A stretch of 64,000 nt of DNA, taken from assembly GCF_000005505.3 (NCBI RefSeq), contig NC_016133.3, positions 17,546,001-17,610,000 on the forward strand, written 5' to 3'. The notes under the pieces are model-generated. The model saw only the letters and a list, made by a program, of their open reading frames with translations, had not been told where the DNA came from and made no database searches. Both the position numbers and the translations under genes were made by a program. This document shows positions 37,661 to 49,258 of the stretch, piece after piece (position 1 is the stretch's first letter; every line of letters starts with the position of its first letter). This stretch comes from Brachypodium distachyon. Lineage: Eukaryota > Streptophyta > Magnoliopsida > Poales > Poaceae.

Positions 37661-37987
37661 AAATAAAATAAAACGGAAATGTGCACCTTCTTTGATGGTG
37701 TTTTTGTGTTACACATACGTGTGATATTTAGAAGAAAAGAAATCCTACCATTTTTCCTCTTTCTGATGCATCAAAGGCGATGTTCTCATATGACTCTACT
37801 CTTTTTCATGGATGCGCATCCTGTTAACAATGTCTTGGTCAACAATTCTCGTAGTAGGTTGGTAAGATTTCGATCTTGAAACGACCTTTGCTTTTGGCCG
37901 ATTAGGGTTTTATTCCTTTCATGTGGGCCTTTCGATCTCCTTATTTGTACTAACTAACTCTCTTTTGAAATTTAAGACATTCCCAAT

Positions 37988-39150
37988 GTGTTTGCTTGTT
38001 CTGATGCTTTCTCCTCCCCTTTCTGGAAAGATGTTTTTTGGGCCTCCCATGCAGCAAAACTAGGATATTTTTGGAAAATTGGCAATGGGAAAAATGTTAA
38101 ATTTTGGGAAGATCAATGGATAGGAAGCTCTAGCTTGGCTAGGAGAGGTTTCTCACCCCATCTTATGCAACTTTGGCACGATCTGGTTGCTTTAATATCC
38201 TCTGCTGCAATTTCTGAAGATCCAGACCAACTAGTTTGGAAATTGAACAACAAAGGTGTATACACCACTAGCTCTTTATATGCCGTGGTCAATTTTAGAG
38301 GGATCACACATGTATTTGTGCAAACTGTTTGGAAACTACATTTGCCCCCCAAGCTTCACACCTTCCTCTCGTTGGTTAGCCATAACAGGATCCTAACTAG
38401 AGATAATTTGCATAAGAGACAACATGTTAACGATCTTACTTGGATGTTCTGAACCTGAAACTATACAACATATGTTCTTTGACTGTGTTGTGCCCACACT
38501 CATTTGGGAATTCATGAGTTTACTGCTGGGGAAAAACCTGGGCCCTAGCCTAGAACAAATTGCACATTTCTGGGTGAGAAATAGGAAAAATGAAGTACTC
38601 AATATGGCTACAGCAGCTGTTCTTTGGTCATTATGGAAATGTCATAATAATCTCTTTTTTCGTTCCTCTGCATGGTCTTCGATGTAGGTGATCTTGCGAA
38701 TGGTCCTGCTACACCTACGGTCATGGAAGCCTCTCTGTTCAAGCGCAAATCAGGACGTTCTAGCACGTATGCTTCGACGGTTGGAGGACAAGTCGGTGGA
38801 GATCCCAAGGCTTCGCCTGAGATGAAGAAGAGAAGGGCGATCTCGATGCTGACACTCAACGCCTGCCAGGGTATCATGTCGATGTCCCTCCAAGACTCCT
38901 CCCCGTGAAGACCCAATCCTCGATGATAACTCTGCTGTCATTTTGTCCAGCTCTCATGCTGAAACTGTAATTGCCTGGTTAGAGGTGCTGGAACTACCCA
39001 TCGTTGTTTAGCAATAGCATTAGGGCCTTTGTGGCCGGAAGCTCGTTGGAACCCAAACCGCCGAGAGAGATATTTTGGTCTGTTTCGTTCATATGAATGG
39101 AAAAGGGCCAGAAGCCCTGACTTTCTAAAAAAAATTAAGACATTTTGGTA
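37988..39150 (+). mobile_element. 5'-truncated LINE with zf-RVT domain
   Basis: The frame 37988-38452 carries FWKDVFWASHAAKLGYFWKI, GNGKNVKFWEDQWIG, DQLVWKLNNKGVYTTSSLYA and TVWKLHLPPKLHTFLSLVSH. A second frame from 38424 continues SEPETIQHMFFDCVVPTLIW and AAVLWSLWKCHNNLFF. This is the zinc-binding reverse-transcriptase C-terminal module of plant LINEs, broken by a frameshift near 38440. An A-rich 3' end follows about 39126. The endonuclease and RT parts are missing. Confidence 0.85.
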
Positions 39151-40879
39151 GGCTATCGTGACTTCTTGCCACAATTGGATGGACATAGCTCATGCCACAA
39201 GTTCAAAGGGAAAAACACATATTAGTAAAATAAATATTGTTTGGGACTTGTTTCATGTTTCTTGCCTGAACTTGCTTACAACTTGTAAATAGAAAAAGAG
39301 GGTTACTGGCTTCAAATGTACGCCCTAGATAAGTAAAAATGCAAAAAGAGAGAGAGAGAGAAAAGAAGATCGAATTGAATTCTTCAAGTCTTCAAAATTA
39401 CATTTGTATACTGTTATCAGGAAAAAGGATTATATTTTCATGTGGGCCCTGGTTGTGGCAGCCTTGTGTCTTAAATGATGGTTAGTCCTCGGTGTATTTA
39501 GATTATTCATTATTTAATCTTTTAAGGCTCTGTTTGGAACTAAATAAGTACTGGGGAGCACAGAAAAATTACACCCAATCCAAGGTTGGCTTAAATGGTG
39601 AACCATCCTCTTTTTTTTAGAAAAAGACCATCCGGTTCTCCAAGTCAGTTTTTTTTTAGGTGAAAGACTGTAAGCAAAAATGCCTACAGACATATATTAA
39701 AAATGAAGGAACTGTACAGGAAAAAAAATTACAAGATTATCTCCAAGTCAGTTTTGAATCCATTGTTAAGTTAGCTATTGCCTATTGGTCAACATGAATC
39801 TCTTGCCTAGAAAATGCGTGATTACACACGCCCACATTTTGCTAGCATGCAAGTTTCTGCTTCTTGTTGCAACATAGGTGTCTAAAACAGAACCTCATGA
39901 ACGAAACCACGTGATGTGTAATGTATGCATAAACAAAGGTAAAAACGGGATGATCAAGATTGTATCCAAATAAGATGTCGTAGCGCTGTTATCAATAGTG
40001 AAGCTAGAGGGGGATGTCACATTGTTTCATAGTGATAGCGAGTTTCATAATGCTTTCTTCTTTTCTTCGCCCAATAGCTGTGGACATATATATGGAGTTT
40101 CGAAATAAGTAGACATGAGGTACTGGAGTAAAACAAACAATTGCAACATATCCACTGAATCATGTCCAAAAGTAGTTGCATAGTGTGGTGGGCATATTTG
40201 TCCTGGTGAGTTGTTAGGCTCATCATTCCAATCCAACCAGCGCTGCAATTTTTTCGAACCGGGCTAAACCCCCTTTCCATTAAAGCAAAACAGAACATAT
40301 ATATAACAGTTTGTCAAAGAGTTCGAAGCAATATCAGAAAACCCAGTACTAGTCCGGCGATGGCACCTAATTCAGGAAATGTGATCGAACACACACGTCA
40401 AGTTTAAGACTTGAATTTGGGTGAGCTGGTTTTACCAAAAAAAATCAACCATTTGAGCTATGTTCGGTTCGCTGTTCGTGAATAATTTGGTGTACTTTCT
40501 GTCATGTTTCTTGTATTTTGAAGTTAACGGCGATTGTGTCGTCCGCCGCAATGGCTGCCCAACGTCGTTGCGGACTGTGGCAAAATTATCCTCTAATCTT
40601 GATTTATCATCCATGTACAAAAATATCCCTTCTTAAGTAGTTTTGAGATCGGTGCGCTTTGATTAAAGTGACGTGCAGAAGGATGAAATAGCATTTGCAC
40701 ACGCCAATTTCCTCATGGAATGGGCGACCAAGACATTAGATCATGGTTCAGCCATGCGGTGCGTGCGTGAACGAACAAACTCAAACTCTCGGTGATTATC
40801 ACACGAGAAACAATTATATATCATGCTTTGATAGAGAAAACGGGTGCCACGTGAGATCAAAGCCGGCCTTATGGTGGTT
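39151..40879. other. AT-rich spacer with duplicated segment A2
   Basis: The part 39870-40150 (GAACGAAACCACGTGATG, TAATGTATGC, GATGTCACATTGTTTCATAGTG, GAGGTACTGGAGTAAAACAA) has a diverged partner at 43330-43560. An (AG)n run lies at 39347-39362. No gene is seen; the short minus frame at 40017-40298 is not recognised. Confidence 0.5.
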
Positions 40880-41148
40880 GGTTCCTTGTGGTGAACCAGC
40901 CCACCCAGATTCAAGTCTCCGACTTGACGTGGGTGCTCGCATTTCCCTGGATTTATTGCAGGAACTAACCGGCGTTGTGTTTTCAGTGGGACTGACGTAC
41001 CCGTCAACTACGAGGCGCATGTGATGACTTCGTTAATCTCAAGATGATGAGCCGGACCAGTCTCTTGGAGATGCTCATGGGGGTAGAGTGTGCGTGCGTG
41101 CGTACTTGTGAGCGTCTACGTCTGTACCGTGTTTCCTCAAAAAAAAAG
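40880..41148 (+). repeat. Au-type SINE, copy 2
   Basis: It shows the same landmarks as copy 1 (TTGTGGTGAACCAGCCCACC, GATTCAAGTCTCCGACTTG, GACTGACGTACCCGTCAAC, GACTTCGTTAATCTCAAGAT, GTCTGTACCGTGTTTCCTC) and ends in an A run. Internal bases have drifted more than in copy 1. Confidence 0.85.
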
Positions 41149-41519
41149 AGCTGGCCTTAGACCAGTGCTTTGGTATGTGACGGATTTTTTAACCCTCACG
41201 CCTGAAATTCGCTTCCAATGGGCTCAGGACTAAAGGGGATGATTTCAAAAACAAAACAAAAATCTCGGTGATTAGTTCTCAGGATCACGTTTCAACAACA
41301 ATCGGTGTAATTAGTGGATTGAAACACCCTTTTTCAATTAAAGGGGCATGTTTTAATTCCCACCCGTGATCTAGATAAGATGGCCGGGTGTCCGGAAGCA
41401 AAGCTCTTCTCATATTTCATCGCGCATGATGCAATGATCTCTAGGTGGTAATTGAATGAAGAGGTATAAAATAACTTTTGCTCCTTATTCAAATAAATAA
41501 TCACTCTATTATAAAAAAA

Positions 41520-42075
41520 CACTCTTTTATTAACTAGCTAAAGATGTACTAATATGCTTGTTCGCACGAATTAAGGATGCATGACCATACCTGCCTGATC
41601 ATGCTAGTTTTGCTTTCTTTCATCTCTGCTGGCAAAATCAGTTAGGAGTTAAGGAATCTGCTCATGGCCAGATCGAAGGCAAGAAATGGGTGACCATGTT
41701 AGATAGTGTACAAAAGCCATTTCCCAGTATAAATATGGTATGCATGATACGTAGACAAATCACATGGTCTTGTTAAGTTAAGAAAAAAAAATTATTGTGA
41801 TGGAGGATTGGAGCTTTCAGTTTTACGTTAGAACCATATGAGAAATTGGAGCAAGACAAACTAACTTTATTTCCACGTTGCTACTTTGTTACCGGTCTCG
41901 ATCACGGTATGGATGCAGTATCTGATATTCCTCGTGTTGCTGTGAAGCTTCTCCTTCAATGCTTCAACGCCGACACGCTCTGGGCAGAGGCTATATGCAA
42001 CCCGTTTTTCACGTACCAGCAAGCTGCTGAACACCTTGTCTGTCCGGTTCTGAGACTCCTTTTGCACGAACATTT
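41520..42075 (-). repeat. Duplicated segment B1 (partner 34236-35040)
   Basis: It is the counterpart of segment A1. The minus-strand frame 41867-42073 is shorter because of a stop after ETGNKVATWK. It ends where the LINE remnant begins at about 42100. Confidence 0.5.
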
Positions 42076-42099
42076 TTCTTGAGCACTTTTACAGTATCC

Positions 42100-42880
42100 C
42101 TAAATTCCTATGAACTCGGCTGCTCACCTGGACTCTTTTGTCATGCTCTGGACTCAAATTTCTCGGATCGATCTGACGGCTGATTTTGACAAGATTGAGT
42201 GGCTGGTTAACTCGACAGGAATTTACCCTGCTAATTCTGCATATAATGTGCAATTCATTGGAAGAACCCCTGCGCCACACCTTAATGCAATATGGCATAT
42301 CAAGGCTCAAGGAAAAGTGAGATTCTTCTTATGGCTGCTGCTCTTAAACAGCCTTTGAATTGCAGATCGCCTGGACGTGAGGGGATGGCCCCATGATGAT
42401 GTCTGTTGCCTATGTGATCAAGTGATGGAATCTGCCTCTCACATCTTGCTGAATTGTTTCTTTGCGAAACAAATTTGGTTTGAGATTAGGAATATTTGCT
42501 AGAGTGCTGCCTCTATTCCCGGATCTTCTTCTAACCTGAAATCGTGGTGAACTAGGCTGCTGAAGATTGGTCTAAAAGGAGAATGCTCATGTCTTCACTA
42601 TAGCTGCCTATACGGTTTGGAATTTATGGACAGAGAGGAACAGAAGAATTTTTCAGAAGGAAAGCTTGAGTGTTAAAGGTGTCTTTGTACTAATTCGCGA
42701 GGAAATTCGCCTCTTTCATGATGCTTTCCAAGTTTCCTGAATTTATGTCTGGTCTATATTCAGTTTGTTTGTTTTTGTTCCTCACCCTTTCAGATCATTT
42801 CGTTTCTGATCTGTCTTTGTAAAGATCTCCCCTCTTCTTATTGACCCGCAGTAATAAAGTGTTGTTTGTCCGTAAAAAAA
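42100..42880 (+). mobile_element. Decayed LINE 3' fragment (zf-RVT)
   Basis: The frame starting 42110 reads DKIEWLVNSTGIYPANSAYN and HIKAQGKVRFFLWLLLLNSL. After a stop it resumes IADRLDVRGWPHDDVCCLCD and SASHILLNCFFAKQIWFEI. That is the zinc-binding module after reverse transcriptase in plant LINEs. Several stops follow. The 3' end GTAATAAAGTGTTGTTTGTC plus an A run at 42873-42881 is intact, so the orientation is plus. Confidence 0.8.
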
Positions 42881-44368
42881 AATCCTATAGACCTGTTGCA
42901 TGGATTGGTTGAGCCGCCGGCCGCCGCTCACCCACCCATGTTGATCTGTTCATTCCGTTTCGGTAGAAATCACCATGCGCAACCGTCACGGTTTTGGTCA
43001 GTAGAAACCTAATACTAGGTTAAAATTCCTTCCAATAAAACAAAAAAATTATAAATTTCTAAAATGATAGATAACTATCACGAATAAAGCCACTGTGAAC
43101 CCCATAAAAGGAGTAGTCCCCAACCTTTTTCATGGTGTTTTGTGTTTTTCTTGTAGAGAAAAATATATTTTGGTCGCTAATTGGCAGCAAAGTATAGAAA
43201 TAGTCCCTCATATCAACTCTAAATCGCATACATAGAGTACGTGTAATGTATGCGAGATTACAGAGTGCACACGCGTTTTTGCTACTCGCATGCAAGTTCT
43301 GCTTCTTCATGCGAAAACTGGTCCGTAAAACAAAAACCTCATGAATGAAACCACATAACAAGCACGTGTAATGTATGCGTGAATGGAGGCAACAATGGGC
43401 TGATCGAGATGGCACCCAAATGTGAAAATATCACAGGTTATAAATGGGGCATCACATTTTGTCGTAGTGATAGTTCCGCAATGCTTCTATTTTTTCTTTG
43501 ACAAATACGTCGGGTTTCAAAATATTTAGGTCCCTGTCCTTGAGGTACTGGAGTAAAACAAAGCGTTGGCACATGTCAACAGAAAGCTGCCCAAACATAG
43601 ATACATTCTATGGTGCTCATCTTTCTCATAGTGAGCTGTTAGCGTTGGTACATGCCATTGATGATCGTTGCAATGGCTCGGTGTGTGAATGACATCAGGC
43701 GGCTGGTAGCTGTCCATGGTTGCACCGTCAGTGTACAAGCTCTTGAAGAGCTCAATTGAGACATAAGGGCATCGGTTTTGTTGTGTAGTATGACAATAAC
43801 ATCATCTTCCTTCCACTTCTTTATGCCTGCACTGCCACTGCCTCATAATAATTTCCGACCCCAATAATATAAACTACACTATGAGGATGTTCTTCGTTTT
43901 GTGAAAATATTCACGGGAGGGCATCTATCTGAGATTTAATATTATTCCCACACGTACGTTAACGACTGGCTTATTTTCGTTTGTTTGAATCATATGATTG
44001 AATTTCAACTAGTACTTGACCAATATAACCGGGAACATATTTTTTGAATCTGACCAACTTTTTTTACACCGGGATTTCTCCCCTTTTCATTACTTAATTT
44101 TTTGTATTTGATTAAAACTCGTGAGCCACTGATAATTCTCTTTGAACCAAAATGTATTATTTTTATCAGTGAAATTTCTGAAACTTCTGTAGAATCTCGT
44201 GAAAACAAGAAACATATTCTTACTGTTCAAAAAAAAACATTGTGAGGTTCTCTTCGAGACAGGAGGAATTTGGGTGTGATTACTTCAAATGACCCCAGCA
44301 GCCCCAATTCGCGCGTTCATCTTTGGATCAGGCTTAGCTAGGGATGTTCAGCCCCAGACAAAACCTTA
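42881..44368. other. Spacer with duplicated segment B2
   Basis: 43330-43560 is the partner of 39870-40150. The remainder is AT-rich with short unassigned frames (minus 43059-43415, minus 43526-43738). I see no gene I can support. Confidence 0.45.
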
Positions 44369-44562
44369 GAGCATGTACAATGCAAGGTGCTTAGACAGGT
44401 GCTTACGAAAATAAACCAAACACTTTTTTAAGCACCAGTGCTTATTTGTATAGAGAAGGTGCCAAGTTAGGCATCTGCTTAGTCTAAATAAGCATCAATG
44501 ATTAACAAAAACCGATTAATTTTTCTAAACACCCACCTAGACATCTTGCATTGTACATGCTC
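44369..44562. mobile_element. Tourist/Harbinger-type MITE (194 bp)
   Basis: The termini GAGCATGTACAATGCAAGGT and TCTTGCATTGTACATGCTC are inverted repeats, and TTA flanks both sides (44366-44368 and 44563-44565), the 3-bp target of PIF/Harbinger elements. Confidence 0.88.
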
Positions 44563-44672
44563 TTATGGAGATGGTTCCCTGACGGTGGTCGAGCACGTAC
44601 GCCGCTAGAACTGCATGCGAGATGCAATTAGCCGGCTTTTTCCAGTTCTTTAAACATTTGGAGAGTAAATAT

Positions 44673-45645
44673 CAAGAAACCATATTTTTTATGGCAGCAC
44701 AACTTTTAAATCAGTTCTTCTCGAGTGACCCAAATCTCGCAGTTGAGCATGTTTGACGGGATTTCCGACAAACAGGCCCATCAGTCAGCGTCGCTTGGAA
44801 TGGACCTGGTCCGAAGCACCCCAGGGCCGGCGGGCGGCCGTCCAGGGGGCCTATCCGTTGGCTTCCTTTTGTGTTGTTGCTGAGAAAAAAGAAAAGGCCT
44901 ATCCGGCGGCCCAGTTCAAACCTAGGAGGCAGCAGCGGAGCGGCCCAGTGGTTTTCGGGCCCCCAAAATCGCATGGCCAGCCCGGCCCGCCTTGTAGCAC
45001 CCCTTTCTTCTTCCCGTCACGGGACCAGAGCGCCGCACGGCGGACACGCCTCGCCCCAGCGCCCGGAGAGCGGCCACGGCCCTGGCCACCCGGCGCGAGG
45101 CCCCTCCGCTGTTGGTCAATGCATCCAGAACCGCCTCCGGCTGCACGCGCCGGCGCCGCAAGCCGCGCGCTCGGACGACTTGGAGGCGTACAGAGGAGAC
45201 AGCCGGTCAATTCCATGGCCTGCAGAGGATCCTGACGGTCGCGCTGGTCAATTCCACGGCCGGTGGACGCAAAGTCGCCGTAGCCGGCCCCGCCATCGGC
45301 CGTGTCGTCGTGCGAGCCGCGCGCTTGGAGGAGCTGGCGCCTGCCGCGTCACTTGGAGTTGGCCGGGGAGCTCGCGCATGGAGGAGGAGCGGGTCGGGCG
45401 AGTCCCGCACAGCCGCCGCCGCCGCCGCGCGCTCGGACTTGGAGTCGTTAGGCAAGCTGACATGTGGGCTAGGGGGTAAGATGCAGGTTAATGGGCCAGG
45501 TCTATTCCGACATGGCGGTGGGCTCCACCTGTCAGAAAATCCCGTCAAACATCCTTGACTGCGAGATTTGGTCTACTTGAAGAGACATGCCTCTGAAGTT
45601 GTGATTTTTTTCACGTGATTAGCGACAAATGTGGTTCCTTATTAT
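44673..45645. mobile_element. Pack-MULE-like long-TIR element with GC-rich cargo
   Basis: The left arm (AACCATATTTTTT, CACAACTT, CTTCTCGAGTGACCCAAATC, TCGCAGTTGAGCATGTTTGA, CGGGATTT) is mirrored by 45520-45645. The arms are about 110 bases. The interior 44800-45500 is very GC-rich with frames up to about 200 codons on both strands (44871-45479 plus is the longest). None matches a family I know. This is the usual look of captured gene fragments or GC-rich filler. Confidence 0.65.
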
Positions 45646-46274
45646 ACATCCCTCTGAAGTAGTGGTCCCTTATTTGGAAGAAAAAAAAATCAAATGCGGA
45701 TGTACAAAGTTCAAAATATATATTTTGAAAAAGAAATCTTTTGGGAAGATATTTTACCGACGTATACTTAACTGGTATATGGAATTGTCATGAGAAGATA
45801 CATTGATGGACTTGTAGTGTGTGTAAAAATAACAAGAATAGGGAGCCAAAAAAATTCTTAAATTGCCTTTTTTTGTACCCTTTTCACAGATCGGAAAGAA
45901 GTGAGAATTGTTTTTCAGAAGAACTCTTTGGAGCACATAGTACATGCTCCATCATTAACATGTGAGATTGTTCTCATATTAAAATATTCTCGCACATACA
46001 GCGTTCAGCTCACTAATTAAATGTACATGACAGAAGTTGCCGGTGCCCGGTAGTTTCCTTAACAATTAGGAGAAAAATAGTTCTTGCAGTTCTAAGAAAC
46101 TTACTCTACGTTTTGACTGTTCAAAAGAATACACACACAAAATGTTACCTTTTCGGGATTCGAGGATTAGGAGACATATATAATTTTGAGTCTATGTATG
46201 TCTTTCTTTGTGTTTGTCTTTTGCATGGTGCACTGCATTCATGACTGATTCTGAGTGGACAATTCGTGTTGCAG

Positions 46275-46508
46275 GCCAGGCCGGATGAGACTCGCGCGTG
46301 CTGGTCTCAGTTCAGCTCGATCGACCAATCCATCAGGAGAGATTCTCCGCCAAATATTACTACTCCACACAGAGATCTTCAAAGTGAGCGTGAGGCCATG
46401 GTTTCTTTACGGCGAGTTCAGGAGGAGAATTCCATACACGTACGTACAGCTATAGCACAACCACTGAGCAAGACAGCAAGTTCAGACTATTACCAAATGT
46501 GCATTTGA
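46275..46508 (+). CDS. Possible terminal exon of an unidentified gene
   Basis: After a good acceptor (GTGTTGCAG at 46266-46274) a frame of 77 codons runs to a TGA at 46506. It includes WSQFSSIDQSIRRDSP and SEREAMVSLRRVQEEN, a charged, possibly coiled-coil stretch. No upstream exon joins to it with confidence, and the family is not recognised. It could be a gene fragment or chance. Confidence 0.25.
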   Translation, partial: ARPDETRACWSQFSSIDQSIRRDSPPNITTPHRDLQSEREAMVSLRRVQEENSIHVRTAIAQPLSKTASSDYYQMCI

Positions 46509-47896
46509 CCATGCATCATCCACGCACCTTTAATTACTGCAGGGCTTTGCAAGATATATCTCCTGCAACTATTGGTAGACTAGATGATAGGTAGCTAGCT
46601 AGCTAGACTACCTACATGCATGCATATGTTGAAACGTACACAGTGTGACACTGTCCCCTAACTATTGTTCATAAAGATCTTGTTTTGTGTACACGTTGAA
46701 AGATGCATGCATGCATATAGGAAGGTAGATGGTTGTGAATCCAAAGGCGAGGGTGCACGTTTGCTTTGGCTTTGGCCCCCGGGTGTCATGTCGACCTACA
46801 GTAAGGAAAGAAAGCTAGCCCCTGCACCCTGCACACATTCCAAGTATACGTCAATCAGTATTGCCTACAATAGGTGGTCTTTGCCCTGCTAGAATCTTGG
46901 TTGTGTACTGTCGATGGACATCTCTTCTCTCTGGCTGATCTCTCTATCTCTCTCTATAGATCTCTCTCCATCCTAAACATGCCCAAACACATACACCACG
47001 TAAATTGACAGAGATATATCATTTATTGTAAATTAAGATCCACTCCTCCCTTCCTAAATGTAAGAAGTCATATAGCTTTGTTCTAAATTAAACTTCTTAA
47101 ACTTTGACCAAATTTATAGAAAAAATCCACCAACACCCACAACTCTAAATTAGTTTATTAAATCCATCATAATTTATTTTCATAGTACACTTATGATATT
47201 GTAGTCAGCTTGCTTTGAGCCAATGAATATTTTGAATGGATAGGGGCCGGCCACCCTTCCCGAATTTGCTAAAAGGAATGTATATGAATCGGATTTTGTA
47301 TCCTGTTGTTGTTTCTAATGTGGAGTCTTAGCTTTTCCGGAAGTTGAACTTTTTAAAATTTGACCAAATTTATTAAAGAATCTACGTACCAACACTTCAT
47401 CATAATATATATTCTCATAGTACACTTATTTGATATTTGAAGGTGTTAGCTAATATACTAAGTGCATGCATCCATGGGCAACATTGGACCACCATGCATG
47501 TAAGTGCAGCTAGCAGTGATGTGATGTTATGCTCTCTAGGCTCTAGCTAGGTGTGCTTCTCCTGAACTCTGCATGCAGTGCAGCCCTAGCTGCTATATAG
47601 TGCCCATGCCAGGCTCTAGCTAGCAAAGCATGCATGCACAGTGATATATACCCCGCCTCACGTGCATGCACCGTACGCCAAGGCAGGGAGAGCCACGATC
47701 GAAGACCGGCCGGCCGGTCAGTGTTTGACGTGGGTTTTTGAAGCGATTTGTTTCGTGAGTATAGCATGGGAGAATGAGGCCGGGCAAGCCTCATGGTTTG
47801 CCCATTTCCATGTTGGTCCGCACTTGTCCAACTCGAGTGGCTGTTACACGAATACATGCATGCTGGCTTAGTTGATCACACGTGCACAAGTATATA
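46509..47896. other. AT-rich spacer with MITE-like tracts
   Basis: GCATGCAT and AGCTAGCTAGCTAG simple repeats occur near 46590-46630. Two stretches (47043-47215 and 47330-47440) both contain the AACTTTGACCAAATTTAT and CATAATATATATTCTCATAGTACACTTAT type of sequence seen in degraded Stowaway elements. No gene is seen. Confidence 0.45.
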
Positions 47897-48045
47897 CTCC
47901 CTCCGTCTCATATTAAGTGACTTTCAGTTACATGTATTTAGACGTTTTTAGACATGAATACTTTCAATTACATGTATTTAGACGTTTTTAGACATGAATA
48001 CATTCATATTTAGGCAAATTTGCACTTAATATGAGACGGAGACCG
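47897..48045. mobile_element. Stowaway MITE with internal 40-bp duplication
   Basis: The left end CTCCCTCCGTCTCATATTAA and right end TTAATATGAGACGGAGACCG lie between TA dinucleotides. The interior carries the unit TTTCAGTTACATGTATTTAG-ACGTTTTTAGACATGAATAC twice in tandem with one mismatch. The right terminus has lost the canonical GGGAG. Confidence 0.85.
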
Positions 48046-48775
48046 TATAATATATGCATGCACGGATAGAAGAAATTAAAGTGGCCATGGATGGATGGAT
48101 TGAGAGATCTCGAGGGAGAGACTGGTGCATAATCAATCAATCAATTCTTGGCATGGCTACGCAGTCCAATACTCCAATGTTGAGCTAGTCCTGGATAGAT
48201 GCGAGCTTGGGGATTGCACGTGGTCAAGAGAGAGAGATCAGCATTGGTGTGTTGCGTCCTGCAGCTTGTAAAGGTGTGTTGGATGATCCTGGACTGGAGT
48301 GGCCCTGCAGTTTGTTATCCAAGGAAAGATTTTCGCTGCACACGTTTGACAAAGGGGAGATGGCATTACCGAGGTATCCATATCTATATCTAGGTCAGTT
48401 GAATGGCCCGGTCACGCACTCAGTTGGACCCACATTGCAAGCACCAAACAGTGAAAGGCAACTAGTAGTACTCCATACGTGCGTGACCTACAGTACCCAC
48501 CGCTGTTCCCGGCCAGGACTCTGTCTTCTGCGATAACTGATCTAGCCAAGTCCAGAGCCATGATAGCACTGCTCAGGGGAGAGAGAGGGAGTAGTGGACT
48601 CATCCATGAAAGTGACCAACACAAAAACAATCAGGGGGTCGATATGATCTAGTACAAATACCAAGTGCTGCTTCACTCCACTTGTCACTTTATTCATCTA
48701 GTCCAGCTGCTTCAATTCTACCTTAGCTAAGCTAGCCAGCAACTTCAGTGAAGCTCAAGCTGATCAAGGACGGCC

Positions 48776-49258
48776 ATGGAGAGCAGGAGCACGAGGGAGC
48801 AGCAGCCATGGAGCTACAGCTGCAGCTTCCCCACGAGCTTCGCGTGGCCGCCGCGGTCGTACCAATGCAGCTTCTGCAGGCGGGAGTTCCGGTCGGCGCA
48901 GGCCCTCGGCGGCCACATGAATGTCCACCGGAGGGACAGGGCCAGGCTCAGGCACGGTTCCCCTCCTCCTCCTCCTAACCCTGCAGCTTCTGCAAACCCC
49001 AACCCTAGATGGGCTGCAGCAGCAGCAGCGATCCCCAATCTCAACTATCCTCCTCCGCCACCAATGGCGCCGCCGCCATCGCTGTACCGTCCGCACAGCA
49101 GAAGCAGCAAGAGCCATGAGCGCTCGTTGTCGGTGGCGGCGAAGGCGAGGGAGCTGGAGGTTGAGGTGAACCTTGAGCTTGGGGTGGGGGTTGGGGTGCA
49201 GTGCTGCGCGGAGGAGGAGGATTGCCTGGACCTTGAGCTTAGGCTCGGGTACTCCTGA
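48776..49258 (+). CDS. SUPERMAN-type C2H2 zinc-finger transcriptional repressor
   Basis: An intronless gene of 160 residues. A single plant-type finger spans residues 31-51 (C31, C34, H47, H51) and contains the diagnostic QALGGH at 42-47, followed by the basic [10 protein letters not shown] proline- and alanine-rich middle leads to a C-terminal EAR repression motif LDLELRL (151-157). Short length, one QALGGH finger near the N terminus and a terminal DLELRL place it with SUPERMAN/RABBIT EARS-like repressors of floral and organ-boundary development. The ATG is the first in frame and the sequence upstream is non-coding. Orthology to a named grass gene is not claimed. Confidence 0.92.
   Translation: MESRSTREQQPWSYSCSFPTSFAWPPRSYQCSFCRREFRSAQALGGHMNVHRRDRARLRHGSPPPPPNPAASANPNPRWAAAAAAIPNLNYPPPPPMAPPPSLYRPHSRSSKSHERSLSVAAKARELEVEVNLELGVGVGVQCCAEEEDCLDLELRLGYS

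Noticed and set aside
44871..45479. A 202-codon plus-strand frame as a possible gene
   Set aside because: It lies inside a long-TIR element, frames of similar length exist on both strands, and no domain or splice signals support it.
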